From contig JAFZFZ010000016.1 of assembly GCA_017557005.1 (NCBI GenBank), positions 1 through 43,005 on the forward strand: 43,005 bases of DNA, read 5' to 3'. Origin of the DNA: Bacteroidaceae bacterium (lineage in GTDB: Bacteria; Bacteroidota; Bacteroidia; Bacteroidales; Bacteroidaceae). The notes under the pieces were generated by a model, which saw nothing but the letters and a program-made list of their open reading frames with translations, was not told the origin of the DNA and searched no databases. The translations under genes and the position numbers were made by a program. This document shows positions 19,542 to 26,775 of the stretch, piece after piece; positions within the stretch are counted from its first letter, which is position 1; each line of letters opens with the position of its first letter.

Positions 19542-21401
19542 ATGAAAAGAAAATCAATATTCTATACGATAGCGTTGTGCTCTGTGTTGAGCATTTTTAC
19601 AGCGTGCGAAGATTTGTTTGATGTTACCTCTTCATCAGTACAGTATGAAGGCAGTCATGAACTCAATTCTTCATCCGATAGTTTGTACTCTGTTATCGGT
19701 ATTTTGAGTAAGGTGCAAACTATCGCCGATCGTACAGTGCTCTTTGGTGAGTTGCGTGGTGATTTGGTTGATGAGAATGTGAATACTGAGAAGGATTTAC
19801 GTGAGATTATCAATCACAATGTAGGATCTGATAACAAATACTACAATTATAGTGATTACTATGCTGTAATCAACAACTGTAACTACTTCCTCGCTAAAGT
19901 CGATACCACTGTTTTGGTGTCAAACCAAAAGGTGTTGTTGCGTGAGTATGCAGTTGTGAAGGCCATTCGTGCCTGGACCTACTTGCAGATGACCCTTATC
20001 TACAAGTCGGTACCCTTCATCACCGAGCCTATTCTTACTGTAGTAGATGCTGAGAAGGACTATCCTTATTACACTTTCGAAGATATGTGTGATTACTTCA
20101 TTGCCGACTTGTTGCCCTATATTGATACTGAGTATCCCAATTATGGTGAGATCAACAAGATTGATGCAAAGAAGATGTTCTTCCCTATTCGTTTGCTTTT
20201 GGCAGACATGTACTTGTGGAAGCAAGATTATGCAAAGGCATATCAGTATTATGCCGAGTATATGTATAAAGAGAGTTTAGGAACTTTGTCTACCGGAGCT
20301 TATGTAACATCGTTTAATGCGACTACTGGTAATATTATGGGTGTAGCAATATCTACCTCAACTTCAGAGAATATTACTGTTATTCCCATGTCAGAGAGCA
20401 AGTTGAATGGTACAGTCACAAACCTCAATAACATCTTCAGTTCTACTGATGTCAACGAGGGTAAGCGTCCTGTTTCTCCTTCGTATGCATGGAAAGAGAA
20501 TGCAGAAAAACAAGACTATGCGTATGAGCAAAATACTACTACCATTCGTCATCTTGCCTGTGGTGACTTGCGTGCATTTCGCGACTATGGATGGGAGAAA
20601 TGGTACGACGGAAGCTATAGCCCCAGTCATTCTTTGACAGAGGATCCCTATAAGGTAGATGTTGAGAGTAAATATCTTGTTAATAGCAAATATTCTAGCA
20701 ATTACAATTTGCCCATCTATACTGTTTCTAATGTATACCTCCGTATGGCTGAGACGCTCAATCGCATGGGTGAAGTTGAGAAGGCATTTTCAATATTAAA
20801 GAATGGTGTTTCATCTATCAATATCATTGATGGTGAGGTAACACTGGTGAATTCAACAGCTGAGAATACCAGTTATGCAGGTATTCATGCTCGTGGTACT
20901 GGTGCTGCATTCAAGAATGATGAGTATCTGCTTCCTAATTACGATGATTTCGTACCTTCAAGCGTAGAACCCACTGAAGTTTATTATCTCGTTAATGATA
21001 CACGTTATGATGCTTCTTCTGGTGTGGTAGGTGATACAATCGTGTATTCAACTACCTATCATTCAACCGACGAAGGTACTTATGGAATGCATGAGTATAT
21101 GGAGTGGCGTACTCCCGACCGTAAGAAGGACAAGGAGAGCCCCGATACCCTCATCATCACTCGCTATCCGAAAAACTATCTCGTCGATAAGGTAGAGGAA
21201 CTCATTGTTGATGAGTCTGCTTTGGAAACCGCTTTCGAAGGTAACCGTTTTTATGATCTCATGCGTGTTGCTCTTCGTCGTAACGATCCCACCTATCTGG
21301 CTGATAAGGTAGCTCATCGTAAGGGTGGTGCTCATGCGCGTAATGAAGTGCTGTTTGATCGTCTTTCAAACCCCGATAATTGGTTCATCAACCGCAATTA
21401 A
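19542..21401 (+). CDS. susD-like: SusD/RagB-type surface glycan-binding lipoprotein (second copy)
   Basis: The 619-residue lipoprotein has lipobox IFTAC (Cys22) followed by EDLFDVTSS. SusD-type features are the early helical region with KAIRAWTYLQMTLIYKSVPF near 140 and the C-terminal AFEGNRFYDLMRVALRR near 563. It is longer than the first SusD; the extra residues lie mainly in the central part with the YYLVNDTRYDASSG segment. It closes the seven-gene operon and is followed by a strong terminator. Role: glycan capture lid of the preceding SusC. Confidence 0.92.
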   Translation: MKRKSIFYTIALCSVLSIFTACEDLFDVTSSSVQYEGSHELNSSSDSLYSVIGILSKVQTIADRTVLFGELRGDLVDENVNTEKDLREIINHNVGSDNKYYNYSDYYAVINNCNYFLAKVDTTVLVSNQKVLLREYAVVKAIRAWTYLQMTLIYKSVPFITEPILTVVDAEKDYPYYTFEDMCDYFIADLLPYIDTEYPNYGEINKIDAKKMFFPIRLLLADMYLWKQDYAKAYQYYAEYMYKESLGTLSTGAYVTSFNATTGNIMGVAISTSTSENITVIPMSESKLNGTVTNLNNIFSSTDVNEGKRPVSPSYAWKENAEKQDYAYEQNTTTIRHLACGDLRAFRDYGWEKWYDGSYSPSHSLTEDPYKVDVESKYLVNSKYSSNYNLPIYTVSNVYLRMAETLNRMGEVEKAFSILKNGVSSINIIDGEVTLVNSTAENTSYAGIHARGTGAAFKNDEYLLPNYDDFVPSSVEPTEVYYLVNDTRYDASSGVVGDTIVYSTTYHSTDEGTYGMHEYMEWRTPDRKKDKESPDTLIITRYPKNYLVDKVEELIVDESALETAFEGNRFYDLMRVALRRNDPTYLADKVAHRKGGAHARNEVLFDRLSNPDNWFINRN

Positions 21402-21420
21402 GCACAATTATATACGACAT

Positions 21421-21461
21421 CAGATGGCAAGCAGCATACGTTGCTTGCCATCTGTTTTTTA
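21421..21461 (+). terminator. Rho-independent terminator of the FAS1/SusCD operon
   Basis: Perfect 13-bp stem CAGATGGCAAGCA / TGCTTGCCATCTG (21421-21433 with 21442-21454), followed by six T. It begins 20 bp after the susD stop codon. Confidence 0.92.
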
Positions 21462-21523
21462 TTCATCTGAATTGATTCCCTATAATCTGTTAGTTGGCTT
21501 AATGGGGGAATTGGCTTCAAAAC

Positions 21524-21554
21524 TTGCGCAAGTCACGCAAAGTGCGTACCTTTG
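21524..21554 (+). promoter_or_regulatory. Promoter of prfC
   Basis: TTG (21524-21526), a 20-bp spacer, and a perfect TAnnTTTG box (TACCTTTG, 21547-21554). Transcription would start near 21560, about 75 nt before the prfC ATG. Confidence 0.75.
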
Positions 21555-21636
21555 TAGCCAGAATGTGTGGCTTGCCATGGCATAGGTCCTAATGGCGAGC
21601 CTATATAATGAATAAAGCACAGACAATATACATGTT

Positions 21637-23202
21637 ATGAACGAAATAGAAAGAAGACGTACCTTTGCGATCATCTCGCACCCTGATGCCGGTAAGACAA
21701 CCTTGACTGAAAAACTCCTCCTCTTTGGAGGTCAGATCCAGGTGGCTGGTGCCGTGAAGTCAAACAAGATTAAAAAGAGCGCTACATCGGACTGGATGGA
21801 GATTGAAAAGCAGCGTGGTATTTCGGTGACCACTTCAGTGATGGAGTTTGACTATAAGGACTATAAGGTAAACATCCTCGATACTCCGGGTCACCAGGAC
21901 TTCGCTGAAGATACCTTCCGTACGTTGACTGCCGTTGATAGTGTTATCATCGTTATAGATAGCGCTAAGGGTGTGGAGACTCAGACTCGCAAACTGATGG
22001 AGGTGTGCCGTATGCGCAATACGCCTGTAATCATCTACGTCAATAAGATGGACCGTGAGGGTCGTGATCCCTTCGAATTGCTCGATGAACTGGAGGACGA
22101 ACTGAAGATCAGTGTGCTCCCTTTGAGCTGGCCTATCGAACAAGGTGCTCGCTTTAAGGGCGTATACAATCGTTACGAGCAGAAGTTCGACCTTTATACT
22201 CCGAGCAAGCAGGTTGTAACTGAGAAAAAGGAGATTGACATCAATAGCAACGAACTGGAAGAGAATATCGGTGAGGCACAAGCAGAGAAACTGCGTGCTG
22301 ATCTCGAACTCATCGAGGGTGTATACCCAGAGTTTAATGTAGAGGATTACCTCTCGGCCACTGTTGCTCCTGTATTCTTCGGCTCAGCATTGAACAACTT
22401 TGGTGTGAAGGAGTTGCTCGACTGCTTCGTTGAGATTGCTCCCAGCCCACGTCCTACTGCAGCTGTAGAACGCGAGGTTGTGCCTGCCGAGGAGAAGTTT
22501 ACCGGCTTCATCTTCAAGATTACTGCAAACATTGACCCCAACCACCGCTCCTGCGTAGCCTTCTGTAAGGTATGCTCAGGTAAGTTTGTGCGCAATGCTC
22601 CCTACTTACATATTCGTTCGGGTAAGACCATGCGTTTCTCTTCGCCCACTCAGTTTATGGCTCAGCGCAAGAGCACCATCGACGTGGCTTATCCCGGTGA
22701 TATCATCGGTTTGCCTGATACCGGTAACTTCAAGATTGGTGATACGCTCACCGAGGGCGAGATGCTTCACTTCAAGGGTCTTCCTTCATTCTCTCCTGAG
22801 ATGTTTAAGTATATTGAGAATGCCGATCCCATGAAGACCAAGCAATTGGCTAAGGGTATCGACCAACTTATGGGTGAGGGTGTAGCTCAGCTCTTCGTGA
22901 ACCAGTTCAATGGACGTAAGATCATCGGTACCGTAGGTCAGCTCCAGTTCGAGGTTATCCAGTATCGTTTGGAGAATGAGTACAATGCCAAGTGTCGTTG
23001 GGAGCCTGTAAGTCTATACAAGGCTTGCTGGATTGAGAGTGATGATCCTGCCGAACTTGAGGCATTCAAGAAACGTAAGTACCAGTTTATGGCCAAGGAT
23101 ATTGAGGGACGCGACGTGTTCCTTGCCGATAGTGGCTATGTGTTACAGATGGCACAGATTGACTTCAAGAATATCCGTTTCCATTTCACCAGCGAGTTCT
23201 GA
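21637..23202 (+). CDS. prfC: Peptide chain release factor 3 (GTPase)
   Basis: The 521-residue protein is a full-length RF3. RF3 is a cytoplasmic translational GTPase that removes RF1/RF2 from the ribosome after termination. G1 is SHPDAGKTT (K20), the switch region RGISVTTS follows, G3 is DTPGHQDF near 82, G4 is NKMD near 136, and the C-terminal part shows RF3-specific [15 protein letters not shown] and [16 protein letters not shown] segments. The ATG follows its own promoter and the gene ends before a bidirectional hairpin terminator, so it is a single-gene unit. Confidence 0.97.
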   Translation: MNEIERRRTFAIISHPDAGKTTLTEKLLLFGGQIQVAGAVKSNKIKKSATSDWMEIEKQRGISVTTSVMEFDYKDYKVNILDTPGHQDFAEDTFRTLTAVDSVIIVIDSAKGVETQTRKLMEVCRMRNTPVIIYVNKMDREGRDPFELLDELEDELKISVLPLSWPIEQGARFKGVYNRYEQKFDLYTPSKQVVTEKKEIDINSNELEENIGEAQAEKLRADLELIEGVYPEFNVEDYLSATVAPVFFGSALNNFGVKELLDCFVEIAPSPRPTAAVEREVVPAEEKFTGFIFKITANIDPNHRSCVAFCKVCSGKFVRNAPYLHIRSGKTMRFSSPTQFMAQRKSTIDVAYPGDIIGLPDTGNFKIGDTLTEGEMLHFKGLPSFSPEMFKYIENADPMKTKQLAKGIDQLMGEGVAQLFVNQFNGRKIIGTVGQLQFEVIQYRLENEYNAKCRWEPVSLYKACWIESDDPAELEAFKKRKYQFMAKDIEGRDVFLADSGYVLQMAQIDFKNIRFHFTSEF

Positions 23203-23216
23203 TAACTATTCTATAT

Positions 23217-23260
23217 AAAAAGTAGCGAGCCTCTTTGTAAGGGGCTCGCTACTTTTTTAT
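23217..23260. terminator. Bidirectional terminator between prfC and tyrA
   Basis: AGTAGCGAGCC (23221-23231) pairs with GGCTCGCTACT (23243-23253). AAAA precedes and TTTTTT follows, so it can end both prfC on plus and the convergent tyrA on minus. Confidence 0.9.
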
Positions 23261-23263
23261 CGA

Positions 23264-24037
23264 TCAATCAATCTTTGCACGTATCTTTGTGAGGTATTGT
23301 TTCATGCCCTCGGCATCGCGCTCTTCGATGATCTGTAGTAGTTCCTTGAGCTCGCGGCGTATGTTTTCAACCTGTCCTGGTGTGCGGGGGTTGAAGAGAA
23401 TCTCTTGCAGTAGGTAGTCATCCTCTCCCAGCAAGCCCTTGGCAATTGCCATGTGCTTTTTGAAAGTGGTACCTGGAGCCTCCTGCTTCTTCATGATGGC
23501 TGCAAACACGAAGGTCGATACGAAAGGGATGGAGAGCGAATAGGCCATGGTTTCATCGTGCTCATCAAAGGTATACTCAAAGATGTTCAATCCCAAGTTT
23601 TGGTATAGATCCTTGAAGAAAACCTTGCCCAAGTGGTCGCTTTCGCTGATAATGATGGCATTCTCATTGCTCAGATTGCTGAGGCTGGCAAAGGTGGGGC
23701 CAAACATCGGGTGCGTACTCACGAAGCGGAATCCACTGTTGCGGTAAAACTCGGGCAGCTGAGTCTTCACTGATGCGATATCGCTCAAGATACAATCTTT
23801 GGGCAAGGCTGGTATCACTTGCTTGAAAGCCTCGATGGTATACTTTACAGTGGCGGCATTGATGACGAGTTCGGGAGCAAAGTCGCGTATCTCGTCCAAT
23901 GTGGTGAATCTACACGTGTTGTACACAAAGCGCAAGCGCTTCGGATCGATGTCGTATACTGCCGTTTCGTGTTGGAAACTGAGCAGGTCTGTAAAGAATG
24001 AGCCCATCTTGCCGGCTCCGAGAATGAGTATTTTCAT
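23264..24037 (-). CDS. tyrA: Prephenate dehydrogenase
   Basis: The 257-residue protein has an N-terminal NAD(P)-binding motif (ILGAGKMGSFF) and the prephenate-dehydrogenase motif STHPMFGP with the likely catalytic His109. It converts prephenate to 4-hydroxyphenylpyruvate for tyrosine synthesis. It has no chorismate mutase or ACT domain; the mutase is supplied by the neighbouring fusion protein, 14 bp upstream in the same operon. Last gene of the aromatic operon, ending at a bidirectional terminator. Length is typical of the short Bacteroidales form. Confidence 0.9.
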   Translation of the reverse strand: MKILILGAGKMGSFFTDLLSFQHETAVYDIDPKRLRFVYNTCRFTTLDEIRDFAPELVINAATVKYTIEAFKQVIPALPKDCILSDIASVKTQLPEFYRNSGFRFVSTHPMFGPTFASLSNLSNENAIIISESDHLGKVFFKDLYQNLGLNIFEYTFDEHDETMAYSLSIPFVSTFVFAAIMKKQEAPGTTFKKHMAIAKGLLGEDDYLLQEILFNPRTPGQVENIRRELKELLQIIEERDAEGMKQYLTKIRAKID

Positions 24038-24051
24038 AAAATAGGGGCTTC

Positions 24052-25113
24052 TTACTTGTTAATGATTTCCATCTGCTGGCGTACCGACTCTTCGTGGATA
24101 GCCTCAAAGATTTTCTTCATAAAGTCGCCACTCATGTCGCATTGCTCGCCCTGCTTGGCACGCTTCTCGAGAATCTCGTTGTAACGGTTGTTTTGGAATA
24201 CGGTCACGCCATGTTCCTTCTTGAAAGTTCCAATTTCGCGAGCCACACGCATACGCTTTGCCAACTCCTGGATGATGCTATCATCGCACGCGTCAATCTG
24301 TTTGCGCAATTGTCCGAGGTCCTCGGTGCTATGTGTCTCGGCGCGAATCACGAGCATTTCAAGGATGTATTCCAATGAGTCGGGAGTCACCTGCTGTGAT
24401 GCGTCGCTCCATGCCTTCTCTGGGTTGCAGTGGCTCTCCACGATCAGACCGTCGAAGTTGAGGTCCATAGCCTGTTGGCAGAGTGGAGCGATGAGTTCGC
24501 GCTTACCACCGATGTGACTGGGGTCGCAGAGGAGCGGTAGGTTAGGGTAGCGACGGCGTAGCTCGAGGGGAATATGCCACTGAGGTAGGTTGCGGTATAT
24601 CTTCTTCTCATAGGTGCTGAATCCGCGGTGTATGGCGCCGAGGCGGGTGATGCCAGCATTGTTGAGTCGCTCCATACCACCAATCCAAAGTTCCAGGTCG
24701 GGGTTTACGGGGTTCTTTACATATACAGGAACATCTACACCCTTCAGCGCGTCGGCCAGCTCCTGCATAGCAAAGGGGTTTGCCGAAGTACGTGCACCTA
24801 TCCAAAGGATGTCCACGCCTGCCTTCAGAGCCTCCTCTACATGTTTGGCGGTAGCTACTTCAGTTGTCACATACATGCCAGTCTCCTTCTTTACACGTTG
24901 CAGCCAGCTCAAGCCTTCTACGCCTACACCCTCGAAACCGCCGGGCTTGGTGCGAGGCTTCCATATGCCCGCGCGGAAAATCTTCACTCCCTTCTTTACC
25001 AACTGGGTGGCAGTCTCCATCACTTGTTCCTCGGTCTCTGCGCTACAGGGGCCTGCAATCACGAGAGGACGCTTGTCCTCGATACCTGCGAGTTTAATAG
25101 GCTGTAAGTTCAT
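24052..25113 (-). CDS. Bifunctional DAHP synthase / chorismate mutase
   Basis: The 353-residue protein has two domains. Residues about 1-260 are a DAHP synthase (IAGPCSAE near 19, GIWKPRTKPGGFEGVG near 47, CDPSHIGGKRELI near 195), which joins phosphoenolpyruvate and erythrose 4-phosphate at the entry of the shikimate pathway. Residues about 265-353 form an AroQ-type chorismate mutase helix bundle (LRKQIDACDDSIIQELAKRM, then REIGTFKKEHG), which turns chorismate into prephenate. Fusion of pathway entry and branch-point enzyme is well known in Bacteroidales and puts the mutase domain in position to act as a feedback sensor; that role is inferred here. Operon with the aminotransferase (upstream) and tyrA (14 bp downstream). 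Confidence 0.93.
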   Translation of the reverse strand: MNLQPIKLAGIEDKRPLVIAGPCSAETEEQVMETATQLVKKGVKIFRAGIWKPRTKPGGFEGVGVEGLSWLQRVKKETGMYVTTEVATAKHVEEALKAGVDILWIGARTSANPFAMQELADALKGVDVPVYVKNPVNPDLELWIGGMERLNNAGITRLGAIHRGFSTYEKKIYRNLPQWHIPLELRRRYPNLPLLCDPSHIGGKRELIAPLCQQAMDLNFDGLIVESHCNPEKAWSDASQQVTPDSLEYILEMLVIRAETHSTEDLGQLRKQIDACDDSIIQELAKRMRVAREIGTFKKEHGVTVFQNNRYNEILEKRAKQGEQCDMSGDFMKKIFEAIHEESVRQQMEIINK

Positions 25114-25119
25114 AACTTA

Positions 25120-25267
25120 TGTGTATTATTGTTTATTCGTTTTTATGTACAATTTAGCAATTTACAATGTACCATTTATGTACAATTGAACTATTTGTCA
25201 ATTTCTGCTATCGCGTCTCTGTAAATTGTAAATTAAGTAGATGGTAAATAAATTGTAAATGGTAAAT
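25120..25267. repeat. AT-rich interrupted palindrome in the aromatic operon
   Basis: The 156-bp gap between aminotransferase and DAHP synthase genes is filled with variants of ACAATTTA/TAAATTGT and CCATTT/AAATGG. The left part (about 25148-25205) and the reverse complement of the right part (about 25220-25267) resemble each other, giving a long imperfect stem. It resembles mobile intergenic repeats more than a promoter region; no ORF. Confidence 0.6.
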
Positions 25268-25269
25268 TG

Positions 25270-26451
25270 TCAAATGGTAATTTCTTTTATTCTTTTCAAT
25301 GCCTCTTCCAGTTGCTCATTCTTGGCACACAGTGAGATGCGTATGTAGCGGCTACCATTGCTTCCGAAGATGAATCCGGGAACGATAAACACGCGAGCTT
25401 CGTGGAGTACACGTTCGGTGAGCTCTTCTACGTCGGCATAGTGTTCAGGAATACGTCCCCAAAGGAACATGCCCACTTGGCTCTTGTCATATGAGCAACC
25501 CAGCGCCTCCATGATCTCACCGGCGGTCTTGCGGCGCGATGCATAGTTTGCATTGTTGCCTTCGTACCAATCGGCCTCCGCGTCGAGTGCCTTCACGGCT
25601 GCCAGTTGCATAGCGCGGTACATGCCGCTATCGATGTTACTCTTTACCTTCAGTATCCAACTGATGAAGGTGGGGTTGGCAGCAATCATGCCGATGCGCC
25701 ATCCGGGCATGTTGTGGCTCTTGCTCATCGAGTTGAATTCGATGCAGCACTCCTTGGCTCCTTCTACAGAGAGTATGCTCAATGGGTTATCGTTGAGGAT
25801 AAAGCTGTAGGGGTTGTCGTTCACGATGACGATACCCTTACGGCGGGCAAAGTCCACCAGGCGTTCATACAACTTTGGGGTTGCGTTCGCGCCTGTAGGC
25901 ATGTTGGGGTAGTTGGTCCACATCAGCTTCACGCGGCTGAGGTCCATGCGCTCCAATTCGTCAAAGTCGGGCATCCAGCCGTTCTCTTCTGTGAGGTTGT
26001 AGTTCACCACCTCGGCGCCCAACAGGCGGCTCAGTGATGTGTAGGTGGGGTATCCGGGGTTGGGCACCAGCACCTGTTCGCCTGGATTAACGAAAGCCAA
26101 TGTCACGTGTAGGATACCTTCCTTCGAACCGATGAGCGGCTGTATCTCTGTCTTGGCATCCAACTCCACGTTGTACCAGCGCTTGTAGAAACGTGCAAAG
26201 GCTTCGCGCAGTTCGGGTATGCCCACATAGGGTTGGTATCCATGTCCATTGGGATTATGTGCTTCGGCGCACAGGGTTTCCACCGTTTCTTCTGATGGCG
26301 GCATGTCAGGGCTACCGATGCCCAAACTAATGACTCCCTTGCCGGCAGCATTCATGGCCGCTACCTCTTTGAGTTTGCGTGAGAAGTAGTATTCGCTTAC
26401 CGAGCTGAGTCGGTCGGCCGGACTTATGGTGTATGTCTTACAATCTTCCAT
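25270..26451 (-). CDS. PLP-dependent class I/II aminotransferase of the aromatic operon
   Basis: The 393-residue protein has fold-type I aminotransferase features: GIGSPDMPPSEE near 44, NPGYPTY near 131, NDNPYSF near 221, and the PLP-binding SKSHNMPGWR with Lys244. It is first in the operon aminotransferase - DAHP synthase/chorismate mutase - tyrA, behind a Phe/Tyr-codon leader. The likely job is transamination of phenylpyruvate and 4-hydroxyphenylpyruvate with glutamate, the last step to Phe and Tyr. Family members also include alanine- and diaminopimelate-type enzymes, so substrate is inferred from context and from the leader. Confidence 0.85.
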   Translation of the reverse strand: MEDCKTYTISPADRLSSVSEYYFSRKLKEVAAMNAAGKGVISLGIGSPDMPPSEETVETLCAEAHNPNGHGYQPYVGIPELREAFARFYKRWYNVELDAKTEIQPLIGSKEGILHVTLAFVNPGEQVLVPNPGYPTYTSLSRLLGAEVVNYNLTEENGWMPDFDELERMDLSRVKLMWTNYPNMPTGANATPKLYERLVDFARRKGIVIVNDNPYSFILNDNPLSILSVEGAKECCIEFNSMSKSHNMPGWRIGMIAANPTFISWILKVKSNIDSGMYRAMQLAAVKALDAEADWYEGNNANYASRRKTAGEIMEALGCSYDKSQVGMFLWGRIPEHYADVEELTERVLHEARVFIVPGFIFGSNGSRYIRISLCAKNEQLEEALKRIKEITI

Positions 26452-26459
26452 ATATACCT

Positions 26460-26497
26460 ATTATAAATATAAGTCCCGCTCATCATTGAGCGGGACT
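26460..26497 (-). terminator. Attenuator hairpin before the aromatic amino acid operon
   Basis: On the minus strand AGTCCCGCTCA pairs with TGAGCGGGACT: a perfect 11-bp stem (26487-26497 with 26472-26482) with a 4-base loop. TTATATTTATAA follows and the aminotransferase ATG lies 20 nt further on. The U-tract is imperfect, so the hairpin could act as a transcription terminator or block translation initiation. Its 5' arm can instead pair with the segment at 26543-26555. Confidence 0.75.
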
Positions 26498-26542
26498 AGA
26501 ATGTTCTCTGTATCGTTACATATTGCTTTACATTTCTATACG

Positions 26543-26555
26543 ACTCATCCCGCTC
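26543..26555 (-). promoter_or_regulatory. Antiterminator segment 1 of the Phe/Tyr attenuator
   Basis: Minus-strand GAGCGGGATGAGT begins three bases after the leader-peptide stop codon. Its GAGCGGGA is the exact complement of TCCCGCTC in the 5' arm of the attenuator hairpin, and near-identical to the hairpin's 3' arm. A ribosome on the leader stop codon would cover it; a ribosome stalled on Phe/Tyr codons would leave it free. Confidence 0.7.
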
Positions 26556-26558
26556 TAC

Positions 26559-26615
26559 TTATTTGCTAAAGTAAAAGAACGAAAAGTAATAATATGTAAA
26601 AGCAAAATGGTTCAT
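26559..26615 (-). CDS. Phe/Tyr leader peptide of the aromatic amino acid operon
   Basis: An 18-codon ORF encodes MNHFAFTYYYFSFFYFSK and a TAA stop: six Phe (TTT x5, TTC) and four Tyr codons in 18. It is preceded by an A-rich ribosome entry region (AAAAAGAAAACA) and by a TAnnTTTG promoter box 30 nt upstream of its ATG. Directly after the stop come three segments able to form alternative hairpins in front of the aminotransferase - DAHP synthase/chorismate mutase - tyrA operon. By analogy with pheL/trpL leaders, translation of this peptide would report charged Phe-tRNA and Tyr-tRNA levels. The peptide itself probably has no other function. Not annotated by ordinary gene finders because of its size. 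Confidence 0.85.
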   Translation of the reverse strand: MNHFAFTYYYFSFFYFSK

Positions 26616-26644
26616 TGTTTTCTTTTTGTATGCTTTGATGGTCG

Positions 26645-26652
26645 CAAAGGTA
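26645..26652 (-). promoter_or_regulatory. -7 promoter box of the leader/aromatic operon
   Basis: Minus-strand TACCTTTG matches TAnnTTTG at every fixed position. Transcription would start near 26638-26641, about 25 nt before the leader ATG at 26615. No clear TTG lies 19-21 bp further upstream, so strength may be modest or activator-dependent. Confidence 0.6.
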
Positions 26653-26759
26653 ATAGTTTTTTGATAAATTCCTATATTTTGGTGACATTTTTTTAACAAA
26701 AAAATTGTTACCTATCGCTTTTGTGTGGATATAAAGGTGGATAAACGCTAAAAAATCCG

Positions 26760-26767
26760 TAATTTTG
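26760..26767 (+). promoter_or_regulatory. -7 promoter box directly before the ABC-F gene
   Basis: TAATTTTG fits TAnnTTTG and ends only 8 bp before the ATG at 26776. If used, the mRNA would be leaderless or carry a leader of a few bases. The -33 region (near 26737) reads GTGG and is weak. Confidence 0.45.
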
Positions 26768-26775
26768 TACCCATT

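Noticed and set aside
24614..25189. 191-residue plus-strand frame over the DAHP synthase gene
   Set aside because: Shadow of the real minus-strand gene; the translation has low-complexity composition and no family signature.
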